Of a DNA stretch of 64,000 bases, positions 45,371-56,305 are shown piece by piece (within the stretch, counting starts at the first letter, position 1; every line of letters begins with the position of its first letter). A program made the position numbers and the translations under genes. The DNA is from Bombyx mori. Taxonomy: Eukaryota; Arthropoda; Insecta; Lepidoptera; Bombycidae. The notes under the pieces are model-generated. The model saw only the letters and a list, made by a program, of their open reading frames with translations. It was not told the origin of the DNA and ran no database searches. The DNA lies in the NCBI RefSeq assembly GCF_030269925.1, contig NC_085124.1:10168001-10232000 (forward strand), written 5' to 3'.

Positions 45371-45394
45371 CTATATATATATATATATATATAT
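45371..45394. repeat. (TA)n microsatellite
   Basis: A run of about twelve TA units follows the LINE 3' fragment. Confidence 0.9.
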
Positions 45395-45509
45395 CTCTCT
45401 ACACAAAAGACGTGCGCATTTAAAAAATTCCATCCATCCATATCCATTTTGAGATAGCCAAAACAGAGCGTGTTCGAGTTTCACAAATTTATTAGAACGA
45501 AGATATTCC

Positions 45510-45612
45510 ATCTACAATTTTTTTTTCGGGTTGCATTTTTATCACACGATATTATTCTCTCATCGTGGAAGTCGTTCGTGATCGTGAGTTAAGTACGTCT
45601 TTCATTAGAAAA
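45510..45612 (-). mobile_element. Bm1-type linker fragment
   Basis: TTATCACACGATATTATTCT and TCATCGTGGAAGTCGTTCGT correspond to the linker between tRNA head and body in the copy at 24.0 kb. Both the head and the body are absent. Confidence 0.55.
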
Positions 45613-46249
45613 TTTGATATTGCAAAACTAAATAAATCAATATTAAGACGACGAAAATTATATTCATCTTATTTTAAGGTCATACGAACGTAACATTGTA
45701 AATTAAATAGAAAAACCATGTAAAACAACAGCTCTTAAACAGATAGGCAGCCCCCAAACAATCCGACCAAAAAGAGAAATCCCATCAAGCTAAATATAAG
45801 TTATTAGAATATACGACTTCTAAACTTAATTGAGCAAAATCGAGAATCCATGGTATTCTGCAAACGTATACGCGCGTCCCCCTAGGGATGGCTCTGTGTC
45901 GATATTGGATTCAATTGTGAGAGACAGAATGAATTTTCATTTATACCTTTAATAAGTTTCGTAACGCATTGTTCTTTTGAAACAGCCAGTTTAATCAAGA
46001 AAACGCTAAATAATCTAGTAACACGATATTGTTTACACGAAATAATTTTAATAAGAATTTTGAGCTACCTTAACTAAAATAAACAACAAACAATAAGTTA
46101 CTTCATTGCTTTAATTCTCAATCTAGGCGATCTCGTGGTAAGTAATCTCTTCCGAGATTGAAAAACACATGATGAGTTTTAAAAGTATTCAAACTCTCTG
46201 AAATTAGTTTACGTTTTTTTATACCATCAATGATAAGCAAGTTTAAGTT
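45613..46249. other. No gene recognised
   Basis: This is AT-rich spacer sequence. Confidence 0.45.
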
Positions 46250-46320
46250 CAACCTGATGGCTAGTGGCTATCATCGCCCATGGACACCAGTAATGTAGGG
46301 ACAACCAAACCACTTAACAG
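46250..46320 (-). mobile_element. Diverged LINE 3' end fragment
   Basis: AACCTGATGGCTAGTGGCTA, CATCGCCCATGGACACCAGT and AATGTAGGGACAACCAAACC match the LINE tail block with several changes. Confidence 0.5.
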
Positions 46321-46389
46321 CATTTTGGCCGTGAGCTGATTTTGGCAATAAAAAAATCTTGAACCACATTTGAAAAAGATAATCTTCAC

Positions 46390-46724
46390 GATTGACTATC
46401 ACGGTGAAGGAATAACATCGTGTAATAAAAATCAAACCCAGAAAATTGTAATTTGCGCAATTACTGGTGGTAGGACGTCTTGTGAATTAGCATGGGCAGG
46501 TACCACCACCCTGCATATTTCTGCCGTGAAGGACCAATGCGTTTCGGTTTGAAGGGTCGGGCAGCCATTGTACTATAAAAACTGAGACCTTAGAATGCAT
46601 ATCTCAAAGTGGGTGGCGGCATTTACGTTGTAGATGTCTATGCACTACGGTAACCACGTAACACCAGGTGCCTTAACACCTTAACCAGGTGGGTCGTGAG
46701 CTCGTCCACCTATCTAAGTAATAA
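46390..46724 (+). mobile_element. Bm1-type SINE lacking only the tRNA head
   Basis: It starts at GATTGACTATCACGGTGAAG and includes the linker and the full body, ending CCACCTATCTAAGTAATAA. Near 46668-46690 a short internal duplication (AACACCAGGTGCC, then TTAACCAGGTGGG) is private to this copy. An upstream open frame ends inside it. Confidence 0.85.
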
Positions 46725-47588
46725 ATATAGCTCAAAATATAGCTCATTTCAAAAACAAATAGTACGCGGCACAAAAGAACTGATGGGACAATTTAATTAA
46801 ATAGATGTTACTTGACAAATGCGATACAGCGTCGTGCGCCAGTTATTCTCCGGGTCGCACAGAGTTCTAATACGTATCTCTGATTTAATAAGGACGAAAT
46901 TTCCTTCTATTCATTCGTAACCTATTTACATACATAGTTCTAATTCTTGTAAACTCCGTGGGCAATCCATATATGAAGAAATAAATAAATTTGCATGATT
47001 AGAAAACTATTCTTGAATCGATCGATTTAACAAAAAAAAAATCGATTAAAATCGTCCGACACTAGTCGACAAATTTTAACATCGACTACAACGTATACCG
47101 CATTCACAAGACTACATTAGAAGCCTACGTTATGAATTGGAAAATGCGACACTTCTACCCTCTGAAGGGAGTCGGTATTTATGACGTTCTCTTGATTTAT
47201 TGCCTGCTTCCCCCGCGCACAGTTTGTTATTCTTTGTCTCGAGGGCATCGACTTCGCCGACTCACCAGAGCTGCGCTTTACATAGCCTACAATTATCAGG
47301 TCTCGTCTGCGTCTCGTTTCCTAGCTTAATTGAGCAAATCTTCTCTTAATAGTCTCAATTATCTTGTTGCGTATTTATTCTGCAGATGAACGAAATGAAT
47401 TAACTTTTTATAAAAAAATTAAATGAAACATCAAACAGTAGAGGATCTTAAATTAAAATAGTTTCACTGACTATTAATCACGCCTAGACATCTTTACATA
47501 ATTCCGTTGTTGAGTACGGACGTGACGCGAAGTTACACATTATTATTAGCGTTTCGCCGGTTTCTGCTATCGAACTTTGACTTCTAGT
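46725..47588. other. No gene recognised
   Basis: This is AT-rich spacer sequence. A locally GC-richer patch at 47170-47320 carries a 65-codon frame with no recognised domain. Confidence 0.45.
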
Positions 47589-47596
47589 GTCTAGAA

Positions 47597-48114
47597 CAGT
47601 GATTCTCAACCTTTTTTTTTGTTGCGGCACATATTTAACGATTTCAAAATTTGGCGGCACACAAAGAAAAATATAAAAATTATTTACTTACTACCGAATC
47701 ACATACATTTGCCAATTTTAACGAAAGAAAAGGTGCAGTAACTACTATGCAACACCTTGTAAATCCCAACTATCACTAAAACAACACGTTTTGTACGCAG
47801 AAGAGGCAAGTGTGCGCCGACTTGAGACATATTCCTATTGCTATGCACACGGAATAGATATTTATCTAGATAGATAGATAGATATTTATCTATTCCGTGG
47901 CTATGCACGCCGCTTCATCATAATTTGGCACTAAGAAAAACCGCGTTGCAAAGCAAATAATAAAATAATTTATTTTTTTGTGGATTTAAATATATATTCA
48001 TGTTAAAAATATTTTCTTTTAAAATGATATAATTTAATAATATTAACATTATTATATATTTGCAAAATTTGGCGGCACACAAAAGTGCCGCGGCACAGTG
48101 GTTGAGAATCACTG
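47597..48114. mobile_element. hAT-type MITE with 8-bp target duplication
   Basis: The ends are CAGTGATTCTCAACC and its exact inverse GGTTGAGAATCACTG. The flanks are GTCTAGAA (47589-47596) and GTCTAGAG (48115-48122), an 8-bp duplication with one change. The CAGTG terminus and 8-bp duplication are hAT hallmarks. Internal GTTGCGGCAC and TTTGGCGGCACAC motifs near both ends are also typical of this MITE type. No transposase frame is present, so it needs one in trans. The small frames inside are not genes. Confidence 0.85.
47848..47899. repeat. Inverted repeat around a GATA-type microsatellite
   Basis: CACGGAATAGATA (47848-47860) is exactly inverted at 47887-47899, with several TAGA/GATA units between. 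CTATGCAC lies on both outer sides in direct orientation. It sits inside the hAT MITE. Confidence 0.75.
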
Positions 48115-48122
48115 GTCTAGAG

Positions 48123-49620
48123 CAACAGCTATTTCAATACAAATAAGTCTTCCAACTCAAGTTTCATAATAAACGATGGCATTCCGGATTCGACCTTTCG
48201 ATTTAATCGAATAATAGTCAGTGTGCGTCAATACATCTTTTCATTCACGCAAACGAAAAAAGTTTTTCCACAAACTGAGATTTTCTCTCATACAAAATTG
48301 GAAGAGATACATCCAGATCCTTAATGTCTTTAACAGATAAATTACTTCTATCTAGAATAGGACCCGGACCTTTTGGTATGATAATGAAAATCACTAAGCC
48401 ATAAGGCGACAAGGCGACATCAATTTCATCGCAGCTACAATCTTCAAACATTGCAGAACTTTAGATAACACTTTAAATATTTTATGGGTAAGTTCTTTTT
48501 GTTAGTTAAATTTTAGGTAAGTTCTTATTGTATAACATACTAATTGGGCATAAAATGCTAATTTCATAATTATTAAATAGTTGCTAAAATCAATAGGTAC
48601 TATGAAATAAATTACAGACCATTCATATTCAGAATAAGTCACATCAATCATCTCAGAATAACATACATACGTAAGTACTCGAAAGTACTCCAAAACATTG
48701 CTGATTGAACTGAGTTTTGTTTAAATTCTTCACAGCGATACTGTGAGTTGATTCGTCTTGATTTTATTCATAGCTCTGTGTGCTAGCTCGGTACGTGTAT
48801 CAGACGAATCGGATTGTGCGATACAATGCGGAAAATGCGACAGAGTACAATGTTGCAAACAACCTGGATCAAGTAGAGGGTGAATTCAAGTTATAAAGTA
48901 GTCAGATAGAGTCGGGGACACGACAAGCCAGCAGTGATTTTGTTTACACTAAAGAACGTGCACATTTTAAAGCCAGATATTGTGCTATTGAAGCCATGAC
49001 ACGACTTGTGAATTGGATCTGAATTTACCATACAATAAAGTAGTACAGCTAAGCATTTCAATGTAAAGGATTTCTTTCATAAAATAAAATAAACACACGC
49101 AATAAGTTTTTACTATCATAAATCGACAAAAACGAGAAGTGGGAGCTAAGATGGGATCACAAGACGCCCTTTAAAGAATAATATGCAATGAATTCTAATT
49201 GACAAACCTTTAGGATTTATTTATAACTGCTGATTTTACTAGCCCCGGGAGATTGCGATTTTTTTTCGAAAAACTTGGCTAAAAAACGAAATTTTTTTTT
49301 TTATATCAATGCATTTACCATTTTTTCTCTGCGTTGCTTGCGTATCGCCAGTGTATCGAAATAAATTAATTGTAATAAAGAAGTAAATAAATAATGAGTG
49401 TGAAAGCCGTTATGGCATTCGTGGTAGTATCGATCAATAATTTATTTATTTCATTTTTGTCGTGATATCTACGATCTGTGGGAGCCTCTATTCGGACCGC
49501 TCACCAGTCTACAGTAAAAACATATTAATGAAAAAATGACTTTCAAATAATTGATACCTGTTACAATATCAACCCATGCGCAATGATTTGACTAGTTTAT
49601 TGATCGATCGATATTACTTG
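48123..49620. other. No gene recognised
   Basis: Frames of 63-68 codons occur on the minus strand without domains. The sequence is AT-rich. Confidence 0.45.
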
Positions 49621-49631
49621 AATTTGTGAGT

Positions 49632-49888
49632 TTTTATTTATTTATTTTTTATTGCTTAGATGGGTGGACGAGTTCACAGCCCACCTGATGTTAAGTGGTT
49701 ACTGGAGCCCATAGACATCTACAACGTAGATGCGCCACTCACCTTGAGATACAAGTTCTACAGTCTCAGTATAGTTACAACGGCTGCCCCACCCTTCAAA
49801 CCGAAACGCATTACTGCTTCACGGCAGAAATAAGCAGGGCGGTGGTACCTATCCGCGCGGACTCACAAGTGGTCCTACCACCAGTAAT
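49632..49888 (-). mobile_element. Bm1-type SINE with target duplication, 5'-truncated
   Basis: The antisense body runs from poly-T to GTCCTACCACCAGTAATA. AATTTGTGAGT (49621-49631) before it and AAATTGTGAGT (49889-49899) after it form an 11-base target duplication with one difference. The insertion therefore occurred as a truncated copy. Confidence 0.9.
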
Positions 49889-50149
49889 AAATTGTGAGTC
49901 CAATTACTAAGTTGATTTAAAATAAATAAAAAGACAAATGACAATCTATTGGAACAAAAGACTCAACTTTCGTCACAGAAAACGGTTTATCACAAATTGC
50001 GATGAATCTCTATTTAAGCCATCTTATACAAAAATAAATAGAAAAAATTAATTTTACTTGGTAACCGTGAAATGTTAATTTACGTTGTAATTAATAAACG
50101 TTTAATTTTTCTGTTTGGCTCACAAATACCGATTGCAATAAGTGAAATC

Positions 50150-50262
50150 GATCTCACAGCCCACCTGGTGCCAAGTGGTTACTGGAGCCCATAGACATCT
50201 ACAACGTAAATGCCGCCGCCCACCTTGAGATCTAAGTTCTAAGGACTCAGTATAGTTACATT
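50150..50262 (-). mobile_element. Bm1-type SINE 3' fragment
   Basis: It runs from ATCTCACAGCCCACCTGGTG to CTCAGTATAGTTACA, with the centre and 5' half missing. The cut is abrupt at both ends. Confidence 0.75.
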
Positions 50263-50454
50263 TTATTTGCTTACATTAGATGCTTATTAGATCCGTGAGG
50301 TCATATCATCTTAATTTACTACATTAATATAAACATTGCTTAATATTACTTAACTATTAAATCATCTATATTAGGAAAGTAGGGAATCGGTTCGTTCTCT
50401 TATTATATAGTGACCCTGACTTCTATGTCCTGCTGACCCTATTGAATACTCAAG

Positions 50455-50700
50455 CGAGATCATTATCATCATTATCCTGGCCTTCTCCCAGTTACCTGGG
50501 GTCGGTGCAACATGGTTTCTCCTTTCATACTCTTCTATCATATACAATTTCTTCGCTCACTCCCCTCTTACCCATATCGTCTTTCACGCAATCCATCAAT
50601 TTCTTTTTAGGTCTACCCCTTCCTCTATATCCTTCCACATTCATAGTTAACATTTTATCATCATCTCATCATCATTTTCTCATCTCAAGCGAGATCATTG
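50455..50700 (-). pseudogene. C-terminal remnant of a second RTE/LINE family
   Basis: Minus-strand codons give NVEGYRGRGRPKKKLMDCVK, DDMGKRGVSEEIVYDRR, a stop, then KEKPCCTDPR and a GATGATAATGAT-rich tail. The R-G-R-P-K-K-x-x-M-D-C, D-R-R and C-C-x-D-P series is a common LINE polyprotein tail in insects. It is followed by the usual CCCCAGGTAACTGGG and simple-repeat 3' end. In-frame stops make it a pseudogene. Confidence 0.7.
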
Positions 50701-50796
50701 TTACAAAATATTTGGCATCTGGGTGTGCTTTTCGTATGTGTGTATCGGACATTTTTAATACATAGGGCTATGGAACGATTTTTGTTTTCAATAATA

Positions 50797-51113
50797 CTAG
50801 AGGTCCCGTAGTAGTCGAAATTCGACTATAATTAATTGGAATTGTAAGTTTGTACACTACAACAGACGTCAAGAACAAAAGTTTGACAATAAATAGTATA
50901 CATGCGTGTGTGCGTCAAATACATGGTATGTAGTGTGTGTAATGTTTTCTTTATTGATTTAATGTATCTTTTATGCATTATTTTAAAAAAATATTAGCAT
51001 TGTGCACTTCTTCTCTATATTCTCTATAAGTGTGGAAAATTTCATACTCCTCCGTCCGCGCAATTTTCGTAAAAAGAGATACAAAATTTTTGCTTCACGT
51101 ATTAATATATAGA
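50797..51113 (-). mobile_element. Non-autonomous Helitron, copy 3, internally deleted
   Basis: The 3' CTAG end is at 50797 with A outside. The 5' TC end is at 51113 with T outside (A|T on the element strand). Compared with the copy at 59.4 kb, about 100 bases are missing between TGTACACTA and ACAGACGTCAAGAACAAAAG. Both ends remain intact. Confidence 0.85.
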
Positions 51114-51441
51114 TTGAAAGCCTAGTCATTTCGTCGGCCCTGTCGTTGCCGTGCACTGATTTTCAATTCCTAGTGCGTTTCGCACTCCATTATTCACATT
51201 TCATTTGTTCGTGACAACGCTGAAATGCGACCGCCGCCGCGCGGAACGAACCCACATTGCGTAAATTATTCAAATGACTACCATGGTGACGCATCACAAA
51301 TAAATAGTTATATATTATGGAGTCTAGACGAAAATAAAGACGTGGTTGCGATTTATAGTTGTCCCGACAAACTGCGTAAGTTGTGGAAATGTTTTCGAAA
51401 ACGAAGGTCATTGGCATTACTATACTGGATCCTAATCTACC
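51114..51441. other. 328-base segment between two Helitrons
   Basis: It contains a GC-rich patch (CGACCGCCGCCGCGCGGAAC near 51228) and a 95-codon frame that reads into the next Helitron. It has no similarity to the rest of the window that I can see. Confidence 0.4.
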
Positions 51442-51866
51442 CATATATATTAATACGTGAAGTAAAAATTTGTATCCCTTTTTACGAAAATTGCGCGGAC
51501 GGAGGGGTATGAAATTTTCCACACTTATAGAGAATATAGGGAAGAAGTGCAAAATGCTAATATATTTTTAAAATAATGCATAAAAGATACATTAAATCAA
51601 AAAATAAAACATTACACATACTACCATGTATTTGACGCACACACGCAAGCATACTATTTATTTATTGTCAAACTTTTGTTCTTGACGTCTGTGGTCAAGT
51701 TGAGAATAGATTAAATATTGTTTGTCTTTATTCATATTTTTCTATAGTGTAGTCTTGACGAAATTTGTGATTTATGAAATAGTCTTTGAAAATAGAATCA
51801 TAATAGTGTACAAGCTTACAATTTCAATTAAATATAGTCGAATTTCGACTACTGCGGGACCACTAG
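51442..51866 (+). mobile_element. Non-autonomous Helitron, copy 4
   Basis: TATATATTAATACGTGAAGT follows a mutated start (CA in place of TC). The 3' end is intact, with the hairpin AGTCGAATTTCGACT and CTAG before a T. It lies in opposite orientation to copy 3, so both 3' ends face outward. Confidence 0.8.
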
Positions 51867-52689
51867 TATAATATAATGAAAAGCGTGAACTGAATGTTGT
51901 TTATTTATTTTACACAGAAATTAGACCGGATAATATAAAAAAAGAATAATTTAAGGAGACAAAAGCAAAGCCCACAGAGGCGAAAAGCTATGAGCACTCC
52001 ACTCATTATACCACAAATATTACCCTACTATGATGACACTAGTACATTTGTATTGGTAGTAAAGCATGTATCGATTTCAACTTTGGACTACCAGCTACCT
52101 GTTGTACCGCGAACAAACCATCGCTTCTGATTTAGGGTTAGGGAGCCGTATTATCATTTGAGACATTATTATTATATTCACTTTGCGATACCTATAGGCC
52201 TCACTAACTTCAGGTGATATTCAGTTGTTCTGAAAATAACTATATTTCTAATACACATGACCATTTGTAAACGAATTCTCAAAGTTTTGATTTCGCACTA
52301 TTATATTAGGAAACAATTATAAGTGTAACAGTTTAGTAATCGGCAGAATCGCCTCTATTGCGTCTACTATATAAATCTCCATTTCCCGTAATTCAGGGAA
52401 TCCCAGTTTACGGTCAGATGATTTGTAACCGGTTATTTATTTATCTGACTTTAGTTAGCAAATAAAATATTGCCTGTGTATCGCCTGTGTATTTTGGCTG
52501 TGTGCTCTCGGCCTGGAATAACACCATCCCGTTTCATCTCGTGAATTCCGAAAACTAAAAGCAAAAACTAGCAAAAGCTATGAGCAAAAAGAGCAAAAAC
52601 TAAGAGCCGCAGTGTACTCTTAGTTTTAGTATTAAAGTTTACAGAGACCGCTAATTGGTATTTACAAGTGAGAGATCGTTTTGTTAACT
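51867..52689. other. No gene recognised
   Basis: This is AT-rich. A short internal repetition of AGCAAAAACTA occurs near 52560-52605. Confidence 0.4.
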
Positions 52690-52858
52690 GGCATGAGTAT
52701 TCACCACGGTTTCAGCTGCAAAGTTGTTTTCCGGTCTGAAGAATGGGAAAACGGTTATATAATACAACTGAAACTGTGACCCATGTCTCAGGGTGAGTAG
52801 CGGCATACATTTTGTGATGTTAATAGTATCCGGTACCTAGCACCAGAATGAACCTAAT
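52690..52858 (+). mobile_element. Very diverged Bm1-type fragment
   Basis: GTCTGAAGAATGGGAAAACG, ATGTCTCAGGGTGAGTAGCG and CCTAGCACCAGAATGAACC follow Bm1 order with heavy change. Confidence 0.4.
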
Positions 52859-53187
52859 CTACCAAAATAATCTACCTGAAATCTTAAAATAGGCAAATAA
52901 ATATTTACACTTAGAAATTTCACAATTTAAAGCACTATACCGCATTAGCTACACAGCAAACATTTTGGCGAAAACGCTAGAAGCTAATGCAAATTCAAAC
53001 AGAGCCTCACTATAATGTTATTTCCCCGAATCAATTATTTGCTATCCATATGGACCGACTGAAAATGAATATTTGTGTAGTTTGCATTGACGATCATTTG
53101 AATGCAGGATTATTGAAATGTATGAATTTATGTGAATTAGCTTACATTATAGAATTAATGTCGTGTCAATGAGTTGTGTGTGTGTTA

Positions 53188-53352
53188 ATGTGGACGAGTT
53201 CATGATCCATCTGATATTAAATGATTACCAGAGCCCATAGACATTGATGTCCATGGGCTTCGACCTATCTTGAGACATGAGTTCTAAGTCTCAGTTTTAT
53301 GGTACAACAGCTGCCTCACCCTTCAAACCAAAATTGTACTGCTTCGCGAAAA
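53188..53352 (-). mobile_element. Diverged Bm1-type fragment
   Basis: GTGGACGAGTTCATGATCCA, CAGAGCCCATAGACATTGAT and CTGCCTCACCCTTCAAACC are antisense Bm1 blocks. A local duplication of the CCATAGACAT region makes a small inverted repeat. Confidence 0.65.
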
Positions 53353-53553
53353 AAAAAACAGTCAAATACAAAAAGCAATCAACCACCAATTCCATTAATC
53401 CTCGGTTGACTTTTGATGCGTTTCAATAATGTGAAAAGCATTCTCAATGGAGTCTTGTAATGCGAAGTAAAAAGTCACGCGAGGTTTGACAGCGAGACTT
53501 GACGAGAAGGCTGTTAAGTAACCAACCAGGTCATGGCCGATTTAAAAATAGAA

Positions 53554-53771
53554 TATATTTCTTTTTTTCAGGGAGGTTCCGAACCTCATACAAGGTGTCC
53601 GCATCTAGGGGGCACGCGAGATTTGGGGGACTTGAAGGTCTGTAGATTTTGGGAGCAGACCGCGGGCTCAAGGATATTTTTAGGGCCCTACCGCACCAAA
53701 CGACTCCCCGACCCTCTCACCCGACGTTCAATCTCCGTCAGAACCCGGTCATAGTAGAGAAGTTCCCGTAG
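53554..53771 (-). mobile_element. GC-rich retroelement 3' fragment (family Z), copy A
   Basis: AAAAATAGAA at 53544-53553 and again at 53772-53781 forms a 10-base target duplication. Next to the left repeat is a T-rich tract, so the element lies on the minus strand with an A-rich 3' end. The body shares GCAGACCGCGGGCTCAAGGA with 57.6 kb (inverted) and a near-identical block with 63.4 kb. Confidence 0.65.
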
Positions 53772-53781
53772 AAAAATAGAA

Positions 53782-54197
53782 CACCTACGTCATCTTACAC
53801 TGCTCTCAGATACACTTGCCTTGATACATAAAAATTAAAAAATCAGTAAACACAAAAACGTTTGAATAAGTCAATGAGATAACAAAATATCATAACTTTA
53901 TGTTTGGAAATATAGTAGGCAATATTAAACTTGCGCAATATTTTTTTCTTCCTGCTATTGAAATAGGTCGTGGAAATATTCAAAACAATTTGACTAAGAG
54001 TTTCACGATACGACAAGTTGATTCGATAATTGGTTAACTGTTATCGTTTGTATGAGTAGGTATACCAATGGAACGATTTGTTCAAATAGACCGAATCATT
54101 CCGTTCATCACTGGTAGCATTTAACTTCATTATGTTTGTGTCAACGGCACAATCCAGAGGCCTTCAAACTTTTTGTGTTCCGTATATTTACGATTAC
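53782..54197. other. No gene recognised
   Basis: This is AT-rich spacer sequence. Confidence 0.4.
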
Positions 54198-54296
54198 GCT
54201 TGGCATTGCTGAAGTCCATGGGAGACGGTAACCACTCACCATCAGGTGGGCCATATCCTCGTCTTCCTACAAGGCAATAAACAAAAAATAAAAAAG
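54198..54296 (+). mobile_element. LINE 3' end fragment
   Basis: CTTGGCATTGCTGAAGTCCA, ACGGTAACCACTCACCATCA and TCTTCCTACAAGGCAATAAA match the tail of the 14-17 kb LINE with few changes, and an A-rich tail follows. It is the best-preserved short copy. Confidence 0.8.
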
Positions 54297-55261
54297 TAAA
54301 ATAAACTAAACAGCAATTTTTTGCTCGTATAACCCTGCCATACTCCAAATCAACTAACACTGAGATGAGATAAGTTCATTTTGGTGACAATTCCGGAGCT
54401 TCATCTCAAAATATCTCTCAAGGTTAAAGCTTTTCAAATAAATTACCTAACAAAGAGATGTTTCAAGTCGTGAATTTTGAAAACCACTGTCGTTCAATGA
54501 GAACGAGGAGCTATGTCTAACATAGGCGATCGTACAGTATAGAGAAATGGAGCGGAGTCAAACACACATGAACGCACTGATGCACACGTCTAGCCGTGTA
54601 TTATATTCTATGACCCTCCATTTAAACAGTGCATCTATTTTCACATCATTATGGGAAGGATTATCTATGAATAGGCGAGAGGATATAATATGATAATAGT
54701 CTATCCGGCCTTTAACCTGAATATACGAATGTAATGATATTCCGGTCTTCTCAAACTCGCACTGGTCTTCCCTATTTGAGCACTAGTTGTACGGAATCGT
54801 GTGAGCCCAACACAGGTATAGATTATTTGTTTGTATAGTTTATTTAGTAGCTCACAATGCGCATTTATGCCAACAGACAAATGAACAAGATTGAGTCAGT
54901 AAATTCATAAATCACGTTTTCCCAATTTTAAATCGGAAAAACTAAGTGAAAATGGTATTCATAATTTTTCTAGGATCAATTTTCAACCCGCCTATGAGAG
55001 TCACGTCAGAACCTTTTCGACTGTTTAATAGCTTGGTCTAGACAACACTGACACACAGGAAGAAAAAAAAAATTATTGGTATTTTGCCAAAAAGCTACTA
55101 ACCATCTTGCGCTGTCCGTTTAATTGTTTTTTTAATGTGTATTCATTGTAATTTACATTTATAATGGAAATGTATAAATCAGAACTGATTTTAATAAACG
55201 TGACAATGATAATAATAATATGATCTATTTTTTTCGTTGTGGACTAAGCAAATCTTTATAA
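54297..55261. other. No gene recognised
   Basis: This is AT-rich spacer sequence with no supported feature. Confidence 0.45.
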
Positions 55262-55551
55262 TAAAACAAGTTGACCCGGCAGACTTTGTAGTGCTTATAA
55301 ACTAAAAACAAACAAAATAAACTTAAAACAAACAAAAGGAATCCGTCCGACGGGAGACACATCCAAGGAAAAACAAAATTGTTATTTGTATTTAATTCCG
55401 AGCATTTTCATGTTTATCTACCTTTTAAACCTTCTCTGGACTTCCACAAATAATTCAAGACCAAAATTAGCCAACTCGATCCAGCCGTTCTCGAGTTTTA
55501 GCGAGACTAACGAACAGCAATTCATTTTTATATATATAGATATAGATAAAC
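55262..55551 (+). mobile_element. RTE-type retroelement 3' fragment
   Basis: It opens GTTGACCCGGCAGACTTTGT and closes CGATCCAGCCGTTCTCGAGT, then AGCGAGACTAACGAACAGC and a TATATA/GATA tail. This arrangement is typical of the untranslated 3' end of RTE LINEs in insects. Confidence 0.6.
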
Positions 55552-56122
55552 CAACTTAGCAATTAATTCCGGAATCAATGACAATCACATATCAAAACAT
55601 TGTCACTCATCTACAGAGCGTCCCTTTATTTCAAACGGACACCGCTGCGCCGTTCTTTCTCATGCATACAAATCCGATAAGGCAATGACGTTTCAGCGCT
55701 TACGTCACGTCGGCTCCCCTTGTCATTCGCATGTCAAACGTTTGACAGCCGTCGACACGGAGCACGTGGTGTTGTCACATCGACTTTATTTTTAATAAAA
55801 AAGCACACTGTTATACATACTTTATCTCTGTAACGCCTGCGGGCCTTTCAAAGCTTTTAATCTGTTCTTTTTTTATCACGCGCAGACTTCGTTTGCTCCA
55901 GCCATCCAACTTTATCGTTTCGGAGTGAAGTTCAAATTGGTGTCTAACGATTGCGGAGACAAAATTTTAACTACTGCCGAAATTTTAACTCTGAAAATAG
56001 AACTTCATGTTATATTGCATGGTACGGATTTGCAGTACACTTTTTTTAATCATTTTTCTTAATGCTTTGATTGATAATGTCCATCCTGGACATATGTAAG
56101 TGAAATGTATAAGTTTTCGTTT
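55552..56122. other. No gene recognised; moderately GC-rich patch at 55630-55770
   Basis: The patch contains ACGTCACGTCGGCTCCCCTT. No clear promoter or coding signal accompanies it. Confidence 0.4.
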
Positions 56123-56305
56123 TTTTATTGCATAGACTGATGACTAAGTCCACGGCTACCTGATAGTAGTTACCGGGGAAGCTCCTAGACATCTCAATGA
56201 GAGAGCGTCATCGTGTACCGTGAAACATCAGATATAAGTCCGAACGGCTTACGGCCCATACAATAACAACTATATTTTAACCTTCATACCGAAACTCAAA
56301 ACTGC
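56123..56305 (-). mobile_element. Very diverged Bm1-type fragment
   Basis: TTTTTTATTGCATAGACTGA, CCTAGACATCTCAATGAGAG and CTTCATACCGAAACTCAAAA keep the antisense Bm1 order but are heavily mutated. Confidence 0.45.

Noticed and set aside
45371..45394. (TA)n tract as a possible regulatory element or origin
   Set aside because: A simple dinucleotide run following a LINE tail is better explained as a microsatellite seeded by the retroelement's A/T-rich end.
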